A stretch of 36,047 nt of DNA from Phytobacter diazotrophicus (lineage in GTDB: Bacteria > Pseudomonadota > Gammaproteobacteria > Enterobacterales > Enterobacteriaceae). Location: the NCBI GenBank assembly GCA_004346725.1, contig SMDE01000025.1, positions 1-36,047 on the forward strand, in the 5' to 3' direction. Numbering within the stretch: position 1 is the stretch's first letter; each line of letters begins with the position of its first letter. Shown piece after piece: positions 20,444 to 29,393 of this stretch. The translations under genes were made by a program, and so were the position numbers. A model generated the notes under the pieces. It worked only from the letters and a program-made list of their open reading frames with translations, was not told the DNA's origin and did not search any database.

Positions 20444-20725
20444 ATGGCGAAGACAGCGGCAGCGCTGCATATTCTGGTGAAAACCGAAAAACTGGCGCAG
20501 GAAATTATGGCTAAGCTGGAGAAAGGCTCAAGTTTCGACCATCTGGCAAAGCGTTATTCCTCCTGCCCTTCGGCACGTAACGGCGGCGATCTGGGTGAAT
20601 TCAAACAAGGTGTAATGGTTGGGCCTTTCGATAAGGCCGTATTCAGTTGCCCCTTGTTACAACCTTTCGGTCCGGTTAAAACCAGGTTTGGTTATCACAT
20701 CATTAAGGTGCTGTATCGCCGCTAA
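20444..20725 (+). CDS. Parvulin-type peptidyl-prolyl isomerase, divergent PpiC paralogue
   Basis: A 93-residue single-domain parvulin, the same length as E. coli PpiC (Par10). It shares the start [13 protein letters not shown] and end [11 protein letters not shown] with PpiC but differs at many internal positions. The residues expected in the active site are kept: His9, the Cys of SSCPS, the Met and Phe of VMVGPF, and the His of GYHII. It is therefore probably an active cytoplasmic prolyl isomerase. The canonical ppiC follows 51 bp downstream in the same direction, so this is a tandem duplication with divergence. Start 20444 was chosen by alignment to PpiC; an earlier in-frame ATG at 20402 is unlikely. 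Confidence 0.85.
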   Translation: MAKTAAALHILVKTEKLAQEIMAKLEKGSSFDHLAKRYSSCPSARNGGDLGEFKQGVMVGPFDKAVFSCPLLQPFGPVKTRFGYHIIKVLYRR

Positions 20726-21058
<333 letters not shown>

Positions 21059-21063
21059 ACAAC

Positions 21064-21091
21064 AACGCCTTCTCCTGGAGAAGGCGTTTAG
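21064..21091 (+). terminator. Terminator of the ppiC pair
   Basis: An 11-bp perfect stem AACGCCTTCTC/GAGAAGGCGTT with a 3-base loop lies 5 bases after the ppiC stop codon. The downstream T tract is short (TTAGTGTTT). Confidence 0.7.
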
Positions 21092-21097
21092 TGTTTG

Positions 21098-21136
21098 CAC
21101 CCTCTCCCAGTGGGAGAGGGCCGGGGTGAGGGCACC
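21098..21136. repeat. REP-like palindromic repeat unit
   Basis: CCCTCTCCC (21100-21108) pairs with GGGAGAGGG (21112-21120) around a 3-base loop, and is followed by CCGGGGTGAGGGCACC. This hairpin plus GGGGTGAGGGC tail resembles a dispersed intergenic repeat common in enteric genomes such as Enterobacter and Klebsiella; the family assignment is from memory. It sits between convergent transcripts (ppiC and the DUF1360-like gene), the usual location of such repeats. Confidence 0.65.
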
Positions 21137-21172
21137 AGCGTGCTCCGTAATTAGCCAGCGACGCCGGTTTTT

Positions 21173-21550
21173 TTATTTCTGCGATTGCAGCACCTTCTGA
21201 GCTTCGAATTTCATAACGTGTGTGCTGACAGCCGCCTGAAAAACTTTAAACATCAGGCCATTAATCAAGGTCGTCAGGGTAATGGTGATAAACGCCGTCA
21301 TCACCCAATCAATCAGCGCAAAACCACTTTGCAGTAACGCCGGGCGATAAACCAGCATCCCGCCAAATACCACCCAATGACTCAGGCAATAAAAGCACTG
21401 GAAAAGGTGCCCCATCATTGTGTTCTTTTTAGTGGTCCACTCACGAAATGCGGCAAACAATTCTGTTTGCGTGACCGTCATAGAGATGCTGCTGGCAGCA
21501 AGGGCGATCATCAGGCAGGTCGTCAACTCAGTCATTATTGTGGAAAACAT
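21173..21550 (-). CDS. DUF1360-like small membrane protein
   Basis: A protein of about 125 residues with three hydrophobic stretches (about 8-25, 57-75, 78-100), probably an inner-membrane protein. The motif CFYCLSHW (Cys52, Cys55, Trp59) together with an upstream FREW block resembles the DUF1360 family (CPxCxSxW motif), whose function is unknown. The start at 21550 has AAAGGG about 9 bases upstream. A later ATG at 21538 is the other candidate; both overlap the 3' end of the Rrf2-type regulator gene, so translation is probably coupled. I know no E. coli K-12 gene at this place. A role in metal or redox sensing is conceivable from the CxxC, but that is speculation. Confidence 0.6.
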   Translation of the reverse strand: MFSTIMTELTTCLMIALAASSISMTVTQTELFAAFREWTTKKNTMMGHLFQCFYCLSHWVVFGGMLVYRPALLQSGFALIDWVMTAFITITLTTLINGLMFKVFQAAVSTHVMKFEAQKVLQSQK

Positions 21551-21986
21551 GGTTATGGCCCTTTTCATTGAAGTAACTGATAAATTCTTCCCCCACATCC
21601 TGCAACGTCAGGTTTTTAAAGCGCTCCAGGATCAGCGACTGCGCATCCGCAAGCGTGGATGACATCACCCGGTTAACTCCTTGTTCAACCAGGCACTGGG
21701 GATTCTCGCTACGATTTCCCAAAGCAAACAGCGCCGGGGAACCTAAAGCGATATAGATATCGTGGAGAGTAACTTCGCTGGCGGGGCGACAAAGCCGCCA
21801 GCCACCGTGATGCCCTTTTGTCGCACACACAATCTGACTTTCCCGCAGCCCGGCAAGAAGCTTACGTATAAACGCCGGGTTTCCGTCGATAAAAGCAGCC
21901 ATCTGTTCCGATGTCATCGGTTTATCTGCCTGCTCCATGTGAAGCAGGATGTGTAGCGTTGCTGAGAATGAGTTATTTATTTTCAT
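21528..21986 (-). CDS. Rrf2-family transcriptional regulator
   Basis: A 152-residue protein with an N-terminal winged helix-turn-helix of the Rrf2 type: FSATLHILLHMEQ, then SEQMAAFIDGNPAFIRKLLAGL, then the wing KGHHGGWRLCRPASEVTLHDIYIAL. The three cysteines (in IVCAT, WRLCRP and PQCLVEQ) are not spaced like the Fe-S ligands of IscR or NsrR, so it is more like the YwnA-type group without a cluster. The start ATG at 21986 matches the family N-terminus; a TTG extension to 22022 is unlikely. An inverted repeat overlaps the start codon, which suggests autoregulation. It overlaps the DUF1360-like gene, forming a two-gene unit. Confidence 0.85.
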   Translation of the reverse strand: MKINNSFSATLHILLHMEQADKPMTSEQMAAFIDGNPAFIRKLLAGLRESQIVCATKGHHGGWRLCRPASEVTLHDIYIALGSPALFALGNRSENPQCLVEQGVNRVMSSTLADAQSLILERFKNLTLQDVGEEFISYFNEKGHNHVFHNND

Positions 21987-22005
21987 GTAACTTACGATAT
22001 TACAT
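21985..22005. promoter_or_regulatory. Dyad ATGTAA-N9-TTACAT, candidate operator of the Rrf2 gene
   Basis: A perfect 6-bp inverted repeat with a 9-bp spacer covers the start codon of the regulator and the bases just upstream. Rrf2 proteins bind dyads of this size. On the minus strand TTGTTA (22017-22022) could serve as -35, which would place the -10 within the dyad and leave almost no 5' leader. Confidence 0.5.
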
Positions 22006-22087
22006 AATAATTTAAATAACAATCATGCCAGTGAAAACTCATGGCGGGAGACGCATATCTTATTGATATGGAATATTTTTTAGATGT

Positions 22088-22124
22088 AAAAAAACCTGAC
22101 GGCGTTTCCGCTCATCAGGTTTTT
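22088..22124 (-). terminator. ilvC terminator
   Basis: On the minus strand a 7-bp stem AACCTGA/TCAGGTT with a 15-base loop region containing inner pairing GCGG/CCGT-like bases is followed by TTTTTTT. It lies about 50 bases after the ilvC stop codon. Confidence 0.75.
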
Positions 22125-22172
22125 AAACAGGAAGTGACAGGTCAGGTCAGCAAAAAGCGACCCGACGCCTGG

Positions 22173-23648
22173 TTAGCCCGCGACAGCGATACGTTTCATA
22201 TCGGTCATATAGCCACGCAGTTTCTTACCAACTGCTTCAATCGGGTGAGCCTGAATAGCTTCGTTAACATCGCGCAGTTGCGCATTGTCTACGGAACCTT
22301 CGGCAATAGCCTGGCCCAGGTCACCGGTCTGCAGGGTGGTCATGAACTCTTTCAGCAGCGGTACGCAAGCATAAGAGAACAGGTAGTTACCGTATTCTGC
22401 GGTATCAGAGATAACCACGTTCATTTCGTACAGACGCTTACGGGCGATGGTGTTCGCGATCAGCGGCAGCTCGTGCAGTGATTCGTAGTATGCTGACTCT
22501 TCGATGATGCCCGATGCCACCATGGTTTCGAAGGCCAGCTCAACGCCCGCTTTCACCATCGCAATCATCAGAACGCCTTTATCGAAGTACTCCTGCTCGC
22601 CAATTTTACCGTCGAACTGGGCAGCGGTTTCGAACGCGGTTTTACCGGTCTCTTCACGCCAGGTCAGCAGTTTCTTATCGTCGTTCGCCCAGTCCGCCAT
22701 CATGCCGGAAGAGAATTCGCCAGAGATAATGTCGTCCATATGTTTCTGGAACAGCGGCACCATAATCTCTTTCAGTTGTTCGGACAGCGCGTAAGCACGC
22801 AATTTTGCCGGGTTGGACAGACGATCCATCATCAGCGTGATGCCGCCCTGTTTCAGCGCTTCGGTGATGGTTTCCCAGCCGAACTGAATCAGTTTCTCGG
22901 CATATGCCGGGTCAGTACCTTCTTCCACCAGCTTGTCGAAGCACAGCAGAGAACCTGCCTGCAGCATACCGCACAGAATCGTCTGCTCGCCCATCAGGTC
23001 AGATTTCACTTCCGCAACGAAGGAAGACTCCAGCACGCCGGCACGGTGACCACCGGTCGCCGCAGCCCAGGCTTTGGCGATGGCCATACCTTCGCCTTTC
23101 GGATCGTTCTCCGGGTGAACCGCGATCAGGGTCGGAACACCAAAACCACGTTTGTACTCTTCACGGACTTCGGTACCCGGACATTTCGGGGCTACCATCA
23201 CAACGGTAATGTCTTTACGGATCTGCTCGCCCACTTCCACGATGTTGAAACCATGGGAGTAGCCCAGCGCCGCGCCGTCTTTCATCAGTGGCTGAACAGA
23301 ACGCACAACATCAGAGTGCTGTTTGTCCGGCGTCAGGTTAACCACCAGGTCAGCCTGCGGGATCAGCTCTTCGTAAGTCCCAACTTTGAAACCGTTCTCG
23401 GTCGCTTTACGCCAGGAAGCGCGTTTTTCGGCAATCGCTTCTGCACGCAGTGCATAGGAGATGTCCAGACCGGAGTCACGCATATTCAGCCCCTGGTTGA
23501 GGCCCTGCGCGCCACACCCGACGATGACCACTTTTTTACCCTGCAGGTAGCTTGCGCCATCGGCGAATTCGTCGCGCGCCATAAAGCGACATTTACCCAG
23601 TTGCGCCAGCTGCTGGCGCAGATTCAGTGTATTGAAGTAGTTAGCCAT
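22173..23648 (-). CDS. ilvC: Ketol-acid reductoisomerase (NADP+), class II
   Basis: A 491-residue enzyme of isoleucine, valine and leucine synthesis. It rearranges and reduces 2-acetolactate and 2-aceto-2-hydroxybutyrate with NADPH and Mg2+. The NADPH fold has [14 protein letters not shown] (40-53), and R68, R76 and S78, which set NADPH preference in E. coli, are all present. The length marks it as the long class II form. It is divergent from its activator gene ilvY, with operator dyads between. IlvY activates it in the presence of the substrates. Confidence 0.97.
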   Translation of the reverse strand: MANYFNTLNLRQQLAQLGKCRFMARDEFADGASYLQGKKVVIVGCGAQGLNQGLNMRDSGLDISYALRAEAIAEKRASWRKATENGFKVGTYEELIPQADLVVNLTPDKQHSDVVRSVQPLMKDGAALGYSHGFNIVEVGEQIRKDITVVMVAPKCPGTEVREEYKRGFGVPTLIAVHPENDPKGEGMAIAKAWAAATGGHRAGVLESSFVAEVKSDLMGEQTILCGMLQAGSLLCFDKLVEEGTDPAYAEKLIQFGWETITEALKQGGITLMMDRLSNPAKLRAYALSEQLKEIMVPLFQKHMDDIISGEFSSGMMADWANDDKKLLTWREETGKTAFETAAQFDGKIGEQEYFDKGVLMIAMVKAGVELAFETMVASGIIEESAYYESLHELPLIANTIARKRLYEMNVVISDTAEYGNYLFSYACVPLLKEFMTTLQTGDLGQAIAEGSVDNAQLRDVNEAIQAHPIEAVGKKLRGYMTDMKRIAVAG

Positions 23649-23717
23649 GGTGATTCCTCGTCGTGTGTCGTGCTTTTGTTATTCGGTTCGCTGTATTGCG
23701 AGAATGTACCCACATTA

Positions 23718-23734
23718 CAACAGGAAATGTGTTG
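23718..23734. promoter_or_regulatory. IlvY operator candidate (ilvC-proximal)
   Basis: CAACA-N7-TGTTG, a perfect 5-bp dyad, lies about 70 bp upstream of the ilvC start. In E. coli IlvY binds tandem operators between ilvY and ilvC, and this dyad is placed as the ilvC-proximal one, overlapping the likely ilvC promoter. The role is inferred from position. Confidence 0.5.
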
Positions 23735-23752
23735 CTTAAATTGATATATTAA

Positions 23753-23765
23753 CAATGTGACATTG
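23753..23765. promoter_or_regulatory. IlvY operator candidate (ilvY-proximal)
   Basis: CAATG-TGA-CATTG, a perfect dyad, lies 36 bp upstream of the ilvY start. It fits the ilvY-proximal operator through which IlvY represses its own gene. The flanking GTTGC (23731-23735) and GCAAC (23774-23778) form a wider inverted repeat. Confidence 0.5.
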
Positions 23766-23800
23766 CAATTTATGCAACGTAAAAATGTGGAGTCTGTCTC

Positions 23801-24691
23801 ATGGATTTACGTGACCTGAAAACCTTCCTGCATCTGGCGGAGAGCCGCCATTTCGGCCGCAGTGCGCGCGCCATGCACGTCAGTCCCTCCACGCTTTCAA
23901 GGCAGATCCAGCGTCTGGAAGAAGATCTTGGCCAGGCGCTATTTGTTCGCGATAACCGCACCGTTACGCTCACCGAAGCGGGTGAAGAGTTGCGGGCATT
24001 TGCTCATCAAACTTTATTGCAGTATCAGCAACTGCGCCACGCCATCGATCAGAAAGGACCGTCACTGTCAGGCGAGTTACATATCTTCTGCTCGGTCACG
24101 GCAGCCTACAGCCATCTGCCACCGATTCTCGATCGCTTCCGCGCCGCGCATCCTTCGGTAGAAATTAAGCTCACCACCGGTGACGCTGCCGATGCGATGG
24201 AAAAAGTGGTGACAGGGGAAGCCGATCTGGCGATTGCCGGTAAACCGGAAACACTGCCTGGCGCAGTGGCATTTTCGATGCTGGAGAATCTGGCGGTGGT
24301 GTTGATTGCCCCGGCGCTGCCTTGCCCTGTTCGCAGCCAGGTCTCTGTGGATAACCCTGACTGGGCTACGGTGCCGTTTATCATGGCGGATCAAGGTCCT
24401 GTTCGCCGCCGCATTGAACTCTGGTTTCGTCGCCATAAAATCAGTAACCCGTCGATTTATGCGACAGTAGGCGGCCATGAAGCGATGGTCTCCATGGTGG
24501 CACTCGGCTGTGGCGTGGCGCTCATCCCTGAGGTGGTGCTGGAAAATAGCCCCGAACCCGTACGCAACCGTGTCATGATTCTTGAGCGCAGCGATGAAAA
24601 AACCCCCTTCGAACTGGGCGTTTGCGCACCGAAAAAGCGGCTACATGAGCCTCTGATTAATGCATTCTGGGAAATTGTTCAGGCTAAATAA
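23801..24691 (+). CDS. ilvY: LysR-type activator of ilvC
   Basis: A 296-residue LysR-family regulator. The N-terminal helix-turn-helix covers about residues 1-60 (MDLRDLKTFLHLAESRHFGR, then SPSTLSRQIQRLEEDLG). The effector-binding domain follows from about residue 90. It activates ilvC when acetolactate or acetohydroxybutyrate is present and represses itself. The divergent placement to ilvC and sequence similarity to E. coli IlvY make the call firm. A small secreted-protein gene starts 10 bp after its stop codon, so the two may share a transcript. Confidence 0.95.
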   Translation: MDLRDLKTFLHLAESRHFGRSARAMHVSPSTLSRQIQRLEEDLGQALFVRDNRTVTLTEAGEELRAFAHQTLLQYQQLRHAIDQKGPSLSGELHIFCSVTAAYSHLPPILDRFRAAHPSVEIKLTTGDAADAMEKVVTGEADLAIAGKPETLPGAVAFSMLENLAVVLIAPALPCPVRSQVSVDNPDWATVPFIMADQGPVRRRIELWFRRHKISNPSIYATVGGHEAMVSMVALGCGVALIPEVVLENSPEPVRNRVMILERSDEKTPFELGVCAPKKRLHEPLINAFWEIVQAK

Positions 24692-24701
24692 GGAGAAAAT
24701 G

Positions 24702-25091
24702 ATGCGTATCCAGGTCCTGTTGTTAACCGTAGCCATTGCGGCATGTTGCACTGCCCAGGCTAAACCAAAGGGCGTTACCGTACAGGATGTAAAACATCTG
24801 GCGCTGAAACAGTGCCTGGTGACGAATTACCAGGCCCGAACGCCAGAAGGCACGCAATCAGCCTCCTCGAAGGAGGCATCATTCCTTGTCGAGAGCTACG
24901 CATTAAGCAATGCTGGTGTCTGGGACGAATTTCAGAAATTCGTCGCTAAAGAGACGAAAAATTTTGATCAGCTAACGATGTCGTTACACCCCGACCATGC
25001 TCAGACCGCCAATAACGTGCTGGCGCAATGCATGAAATTTTATGAATCGGACAAGCTGGATAAGTATGTACGAGGGACAGTGATGAAGTGA
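24702..25091 (+). CDS. Small exported protein, possibly Tai4-type T6SS amidase immunity protein
   Basis: A protein of 129 residues with an N-terminal signal sequence: MRIQVLLLTVAIAACCTAQA. Cleavage could be by signal peptidase I after AQA, or IAAC could be a lipobox with Cys15 as the lipid-bearing residue. The mature part has a pattern of LALKQCL near the start, SYALSNAG in the middle, and QCMKFYESDKLDKYV near the end. This pattern resembles the Tai4 family of periplasmic immunity proteins that block T6SS peptidoglycan amidases (Tae4). This is from memory of the family and is not certain. An AAGGAG ribosome-binding site at 24690-24695 overlaps the ilvY stop codon, with 6 bases to the ATG at 24702. 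No Tae4 gene or T6SS gene is in the window. Confidence 0.55.
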   Translation: MRIQVLLLTVAIAACCTAQAKPKGVTVQDVKHLALKQCLVTNYQARTPEGTQSASSKEASFLVESYALSNAGVWDEFQKFVAKETKNFDQLTMSLHPDHAQTANNVLAQCMKFYESDKLDKYVRGTVMK

Positions 25092-25125
25092 CACAAGGGG
25101 TGCCCCTTCTCACTTATCCTTGTAG

Positions 25126-25830
25126 TTATAAATCATCGGGATCGATCTGTTTCATCGTTTCCACAGTCATCAGCCACTGATACAGCGGTTCCAGTTGACG
25201 AAACCCTTCGGCCAGCAGATTCACCAACCCGGCGTGGAACAGCTTTTCCACGTCGTTATCGGTCGCCATCACCGCGAATGTTTTGCACTGATACCAGTTG
25301 GCAATCGCCGGATCGAGGTCTTTCACAAGCGGCCGCTTGTAACGCTCAGCTTCCAGCGCAAACGGCGGCTGGCAGCATTCATCGGCTATCTCCAGAAATT
25401 GTGCCGGACGCTGCTTCAATGTATGGCGAAAAAGGTCCATCGTTGATTTGCTGGCGCTGTAATACCCCAGGCCATAGCGCAGGGTGTCCGGGCTGATCTC
25501 AAAAAAGTAAACCGGCGCGTCCGTCCAGTTCTTTGCCGGGCGTTTGAAGGTCAGCCACATCCGGCTGCGATAAAGGGATTTGTCGTGAGAGAAACGGGTA
25601 TCGCGATGAATGCGCGACAAGGTCTTACCAATCGCGGAGCGTGTTTCCAGCAGCGGATCAATTTCCAGCATCGTGGGAGCCAGGTCGTCCACCAGCGCAC
25701 GAAAAGGGGTAAGGATACTGCGGTCATAGATAAAACGATGCTCTTCAAACCAGGTCTTGTCATTTTCGATGCGAACTTGCTGGAGGAAGTCGAGCCCTTC
25801 CTGAGCAAAGCCCTGAAAGCGTCCTGCCAT
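25126..25830 (-). CDS. DUF2461 family protein
   Basis: A 234-residue soluble protein of the DUF2461 family (TIGR02453), function unknown. Typical blocks are GLDFLQQVRIENDKTWFEEH near the N-terminus, RIHRDTRFSHDKSLYRS near 75-91, and FFEISPDTLRYGLGYY near 110-125. The start ATG at 25830 has AGGTG 6 bases upstream; a GTG three codons earlier is the alternative. It is convergent with the small exported protein gene and downstream of the ilvA terminator on the same strand. I know of no counterpart at this place in E. coli K-12. Confidence 0.85.
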   Translation of the reverse strand: MAGRFQGFAQEGLDFLQQVRIENDKTWFEEHRFIYDRSILTPFRALVDDLAPTMLEIDPLLETRSAIGKTLSRIHRDTRFSHDKSLYRSRMWLTFKRPAKNWTDAPVYFFEISPDTLRYGLGYYSASKSTMDLFRHTLKQRPAQFLEIADECCQPPFALEAERYKRPLVKDLDPAIANWYQCKTFAVMATDNDVEKLFHAGLVNLLAEGFRQLEPLYQWLMTVETMKQIDPDDL

Positions 25831-25888
25831 GTGCTTCACCTGTTTTAGCGGAAATGTTCTGCTGCATTATGCCGCCGCGCTCGCCAGA

Positions 25889-25921
25889 CAAACAAGGCAC
25901 GAAATATCGTGCCTTGTTTTG
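25889..25921 (-). terminator. Terminator of the ilvGMEDA operon
   Basis: A strong stem (AAACAAGGCACGA paired with TCGTGCCTTGTTT) around a 4-base loop lies 14 bases behind the ilvA stop codon. On the minus strand it is followed by a short T-rich tail. It separates ilvA from the DUF2461 gene. Confidence 0.8.
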
Positions 25922-25934
25922 TAAGAACCTGACG

Positions 25935-27479
25935 CTAGCCCGCAAGGAAGAAGCGAAATGCCGGGTTGTTGGTCTCATCATGGCAATCGTAGCCAAGCTC
26001 ATTGAGGCGGGTTTCAAAATCCGGCTCATGGTCGCCCAGTTCGAACGCCGCCAGCACGCGACCGTAGTCAGTACCGTGGCTACGGTAGTGGAACAGCGAG
26101 ATATTCCAGTGAGTACCAAGCGTGTGCAGGAATTTCAGCAGCGCGCCGGGTGATTCCGGGAACTCGAAGCTGAAAAGTCGTTCGGTAAGCGGTTTCGAGG
26201 GGCGACCTCCGACCATATAGCGAACATGCAGCTTCGCCATTTCGTCATCAGAAAGGTCCACCACGCTGTAACCGCCTTCGTTCAACAGTTGCAGGATCTC
26301 TTTGCGCTCTTCCAGCCCGCGGCTTAAGCGCACGCCCACGAAAATACAGGCATCTTTCGCATCGGCAAAACGGTAGTTAAATTCCGTGACGGAACGGCCG
26401 CCCAATAGCTGACAGAATTTCAGGAAGCTACCTTTCTCTTCCGGAATGGTGACGGCCAGCAGCGCTTCGCGCTGTTCACCCAGCTCACAGCGTTCAGAAA
26501 CGTAACGCAGACCGTGGAAATTCACGTTGGCACCCGACAGGACATGCGCCAGACGCTCGCCACGGATCTTGTGCTGAGCGACATATTTCTTCATCCCTGC
26601 CAGCGCCAGGGCGCCAGAGGGTTCAGCCACCGCACGCACGTCCTCGAACAGGTCTTTCATGGCCGCGCAGATGGCGTCGCTGTCGACGGTAATGATGTCG
26701 TCAAGATATTCACGGCACAGACGGAACGTCTCATCGCCAATACGTTTAACGGCAACCCCTTCGGCAAAGAGACCTACTCGTGGCAGGTCGACCGGATGCC
26801 CGGCATCCAGCGCCGCTTTCAGGCAGGCGGAATCTTCAGCTTCCACAGCGATAACTTTGATTTGCGGCATCAGTTGCTTAATCAGTACGGCAACCCCAGA
26901 TGCCAGACCGCCGCCGCCGACGGGTACGAAAACGCGGTCAATGTGGGCATCCTGTTGCAGCAGTTCCAGCGCCAGCGTGCCCTGACCGGCAATCACCATC
27001 GGATGATCAAATGGCGGCACCCAGGTAAAACCCTGTTGCTGAGAGAGTTCAAGTGCTTTGGCTTTTGCCTCATCGAAGTTCGAACCATGCAACAGCACTT
27101 CTCCGCCAAAACCGCGCACCGCATCCACTTTGATTTCCGCAGTTGCAGTCGGCATCACGATCAACGCTTTGACACCAAGTCGGGCAGAAGAGTAGGCCAC
27201 GCCCTGCGCATGGTTGCCTGCCGATGCGGTAATCACGCCACGGGCTTTCTGCTCGGCGGTTAAACCCGCCATCATGGCGTAAGCGCCACGGAGCTTAAAG
27301 CTGTGCACCGGCTGACGGTCTTCACGCTTCACCAGCACAATGTTGTCGAGGCGCGAAGAGAGTTTTTCCATTTTCTGCAGGGGGGTAACCTGCACCGCTT
27401 CATAGACCGGTGCACGCAGCACCGCCCTGAGATACTCGGCCCCCTCAGGGGAGCCGGATAGGGGTTGTGAATCAGCCAT
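25935..27479 (-). CDS. ilvA: Threonine deaminase, biosynthetic
   Basis: A 514-residue PLP enzyme that converts threonine to 2-oxobutyrate, the first committed step to isoleucine. The PLP lysine is K62 in SFKLRGAYAM. The glycine-rich phosphate-binding loop is VPVGGGGLASG. The C-terminal third (about 330-514) has two ACT-like regulatory repeats, each with an FEFPE or similar block (SFEFPESPGALLKFL), which bind isoleucine (inhibitor) and valine (activator). The length equals the E. coli enzyme, so this is the regulated form, not the catabolic TdcB. It is the last gene of the operon, two bases after ilvD. Confidence 0.97.
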   Translation of the reverse strand: MADSQPLSGSPEGAEYLRAVLRAPVYEAVQVTPLQKMEKLSSRLDNIVLVKREDRQPVHSFKLRGAYAMMAGLTAEQKARGVITASAGNHAQGVAYSSARLGVKALIVMPTATAEIKVDAVRGFGGEVLLHGSNFDEAKAKALELSQQQGFTWVPPFDHPMVIAGQGTLALELLQQDAHIDRVFVPVGGGGLASGVAVLIKQLMPQIKVIAVEAEDSACLKAALDAGHPVDLPRVGLFAEGVAVKRIGDETFRLCREYLDDIITVDSDAICAAMKDLFEDVRAVAEPSGALALAGMKKYVAQHKIRGERLAHVLSGANVNFHGLRYVSERCELGEQREALLAVTIPEEKGSFLKFCQLLGGRSVTEFNYRFADAKDACIFVGVRLSRGLEERKEILQLLNEGGYSVVDLSDDEMAKLHVRYMVGGRPSKPLTERLFSFEFPESPGALLKFLHTLGTHWNISLFHYRSHGTDYGRVLAAFELGDHEPDFETRLNELGYDCHDETNNPAFRFFLAG

Positions 27480-27481
27480 AA

Positions 27482-29332
27482 TTAGCCACCCAGTTTTGAT
27501 TTATCGCGCACCGCGCCTTTATCTGCGCTGGTGGCGAGGCTGGCATATGCACGCAACGCGAAGGAAACCTGACGTTCGCGAGATTTCGGCGTCCAGGCCT
27601 GAGCGCCACGGGCTTCCTGCGCTTCACGACGTGCCGCAATTTCGGCATCGCTCAGTTGCAGTTGAATACCCCGGTTCGGGATGTCGATGGCGATCATGTC
27701 GCCATCTTCAATAATGGCAATATTGCCACCGCTCGCCGCTTCCGGAGAGACGTGGCCAATGGAGAGGCCAGATGTACCGCCGGAGAAACGGCCGTCAGTG
27801 ACCAGCGCACAGGCTTTACCCAGGCCCATCGACTTAAGGAACGTCGTCGGGTACAGCATCTCCTGCATGCCCGGCCCACCTTTTGGCCCCTCGTAACGGA
27901 TAACAACAACATCACCCGCCACAACCTTACCACCGAGGATCGCTTCTACCGCATCATCCTGGCTTTCATAGACTTTTGCCGGGCCGGTGAATTTCAGGAT
28001 GCTGTCATCCACGCCTGCGGTTTTTACGATGCAGCCGTTTTCAGCGAAGTTACCGTACAGTACGGCCAGACCACCGTCTTTGCTGTAGGCATGTTCCAGA
28101 GAACGGATACAACCCTCAGCGCGATCATCATCCAGCGAATCCCAGCGGCAATCCTGCGAGAAAGCCTGAGTCGTACGGATACCAGCAGGGCCGGCACGGA
28201 ACATTTTTTTCACCGCCTCGTCCTGCGTTACCGTGATGTCGTACTGCTCCAGCGTCTGCGGCAGGGTCAAACCGAGTACGTTTTTCACGTCGCGGTTCAA
28301 CAGACCTGCGCGATCCAGCTCACCGAGGATCCCCAGTACGCCACCGGCACGATGCACATCTTCCATATGGTATTTCTGCGTGCTCGGCGCCACCTTACAC
28401 AACTGCGGCACTTTGCGGGACAGCTTGTCGATATCACTCATGGTGAAATCGATTTCGGCTTCTTGCGCTGCCGCCAGCAGGTGCAGAACGGTATTGGTAG
28501 AGCCACCCATCGCGATATCCAGTGTCATGGCGTTCTCAAACGCCGCTTTGCTGGCGATATTGCGTGGCAGCGCGGAAGCATCATCCTGCTCGTAGTAGCG
28601 TTTGGTCAGTTCAACGATGCGCTGGCCTGCGGTAAGGAACAGCTCTTTACGATCGGCATGGGTCGCCAGCAGCGAGCCATTGCCCGGCTGAGAAAGACCC
28701 AGCGCTTCGGTCAGGCAGTTCATTGAGTTAGCGGTAAACATACCGGAACAGGAGCCGCAGGTCGGACAGGCAGAGCGTTCAACCTGCTCGCTTTGCGAGT
28801 CGGAGACTTTCGGATCCGCGCCCTGAATCATCGCATCAACCAGATCGAGCTTGATGATTTTGTCGGAAAGCTTGGTTTTACCAGCCTCCATTGGGCCACC
28901 GGAGACGAAGATCACCGGAATATTGAGGCGCAGTGACGCCATCAGCATCCCTGGGGTGATTTTGTCACAGTTGGAGATGCACACCATGGCATCCGCACAG
29001 TGGGCATTCACCATGTACTCAACGGAATCCGCGATCAGTTCGCGTGAGGGCAGTGAATAAAGCATGCCGCCGTGACCCATGGCGATACCGTCATCCACGG
29101 CAATGGTGTTGAACTCTTTTGCCACACCGCCGGAGGCTTCAATCTGCTCAGCAACCAGCTTACCGAGATCGCGCAGGTGCACGTGCCCCGGCACGAACTG
29201 GGTAAACGAGTTCACGACAGCAATGATCGGCTTACCGAAATCGGCGTCTGTCATCCCGGTTGCGCGCCACAGCGCGCGGGCGCCCGCCATATTGCGGCCA
29301 TGAGTGGTGGTGGCGGAACGGTATTTAGGCAT
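27482..29332 (-). CDS. ilvD: Dihydroxy-acid dehydratase
   Basis: A 616-residue Fe-S enzyme that dehydrates 2,3-dihydroxy-isovalerate and 2,3-dihydroxy-3-methylvalerate to the 2-oxo acids, for valine, leucine and isoleucine. The conserved cluster cysteines are Cys122 in [11 protein letters not shown] and Cys195 in [16 protein letters not shown]. The cluster is oxygen-sensitive in E. coli. The length matches E. coli IlvD. It is 61 bp behind ilvE, with a hairpin in between, and two bases before ilvA. Confidence 0.97.
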   Translation of the reverse strand: MPKYRSATTTHGRNMAGARALWRATGMTDADFGKPIIAVVNSFTQFVPGHVHLRDLGKLVAEQIEASGGVAKEFNTIAVDDGIAMGHGGMLYSLPSRELIADSVEYMVNAHCADAMVCISNCDKITPGMLMASLRLNIPVIFVSGGPMEAGKTKLSDKIIKLDLVDAMIQGADPKVSDSQSEQVERSACPTCGSCSGMFTANSMNCLTEALGLSQPGNGSLLATHADRKELFLTAGQRIVELTKRYYEQDDASALPRNIASKAAFENAMTLDIAMGGSTNTVLHLLAAAQEAEIDFTMSDIDKLSRKVPQLCKVAPSTQKYHMEDVHRAGGVLGILGELDRAGLLNRDVKNVLGLTLPQTLEQYDITVTQDEAVKKMFRAGPAGIRTTQAFSQDCRWDSLDDDRAEGCIRSLEHAYSKDGGLAVLYGNFAENGCIVKTAGVDDSILKFTGPAKVYESQDDAVEAILGGKVVAGDVVVIRYEGPKGGPGMQEMLYPTTFLKSMGLGKACALVTDGRFSGGTSGLSIGHVSPEAASGGNIAIIEDGDMIAIDIPNRGIQLQLSDAEIAARREAQEARGAQAWTPKSRERQVSFALRAYASLATSADKGAVRDKSKLGG

Positions 29333-29361
29333 GCTTTATTTACTCCCAGTCTGTCTACAAA

Positions 29362-29385
29362 ACAGGGCGGTGCGTGCCGCCCTGT
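29362..29385 (-). other. Hairpin between ilvE and ilvD
   Basis: A 9-bp GC-rich stem ACAGGGCGG/CCGCCCTGT with a 6-base loop lies in the 61-bp gap, followed on the minus strand by TTTGTAG. It looks like a weak terminator or an mRNA-processing element inside the operon, which could lower ilvD-ilvA expression relative to ilvGME. Confidence 0.6.
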
Positions 29386-29393
29386 CGTTTTGT

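Noticed and set aside
22740-23744. 334-codon plus-strand open frame
   Set aside because: It is antisense to ilvC and extends into the ilvC/ilvY operator region; no recognisable domain.
25095-25110. Short hairpin AAGGGG/CCCCTT between the Tai4-like and DUF2461 genes
   Set aside because: The loop would be only two bases (or the stem five bases) and no T run follows, so it is not reported as a terminator.
27656-28726. 356-codon plus-strand open frame
   Set aside because: It is antisense to ilvD and reflects the codon pattern of that gene.
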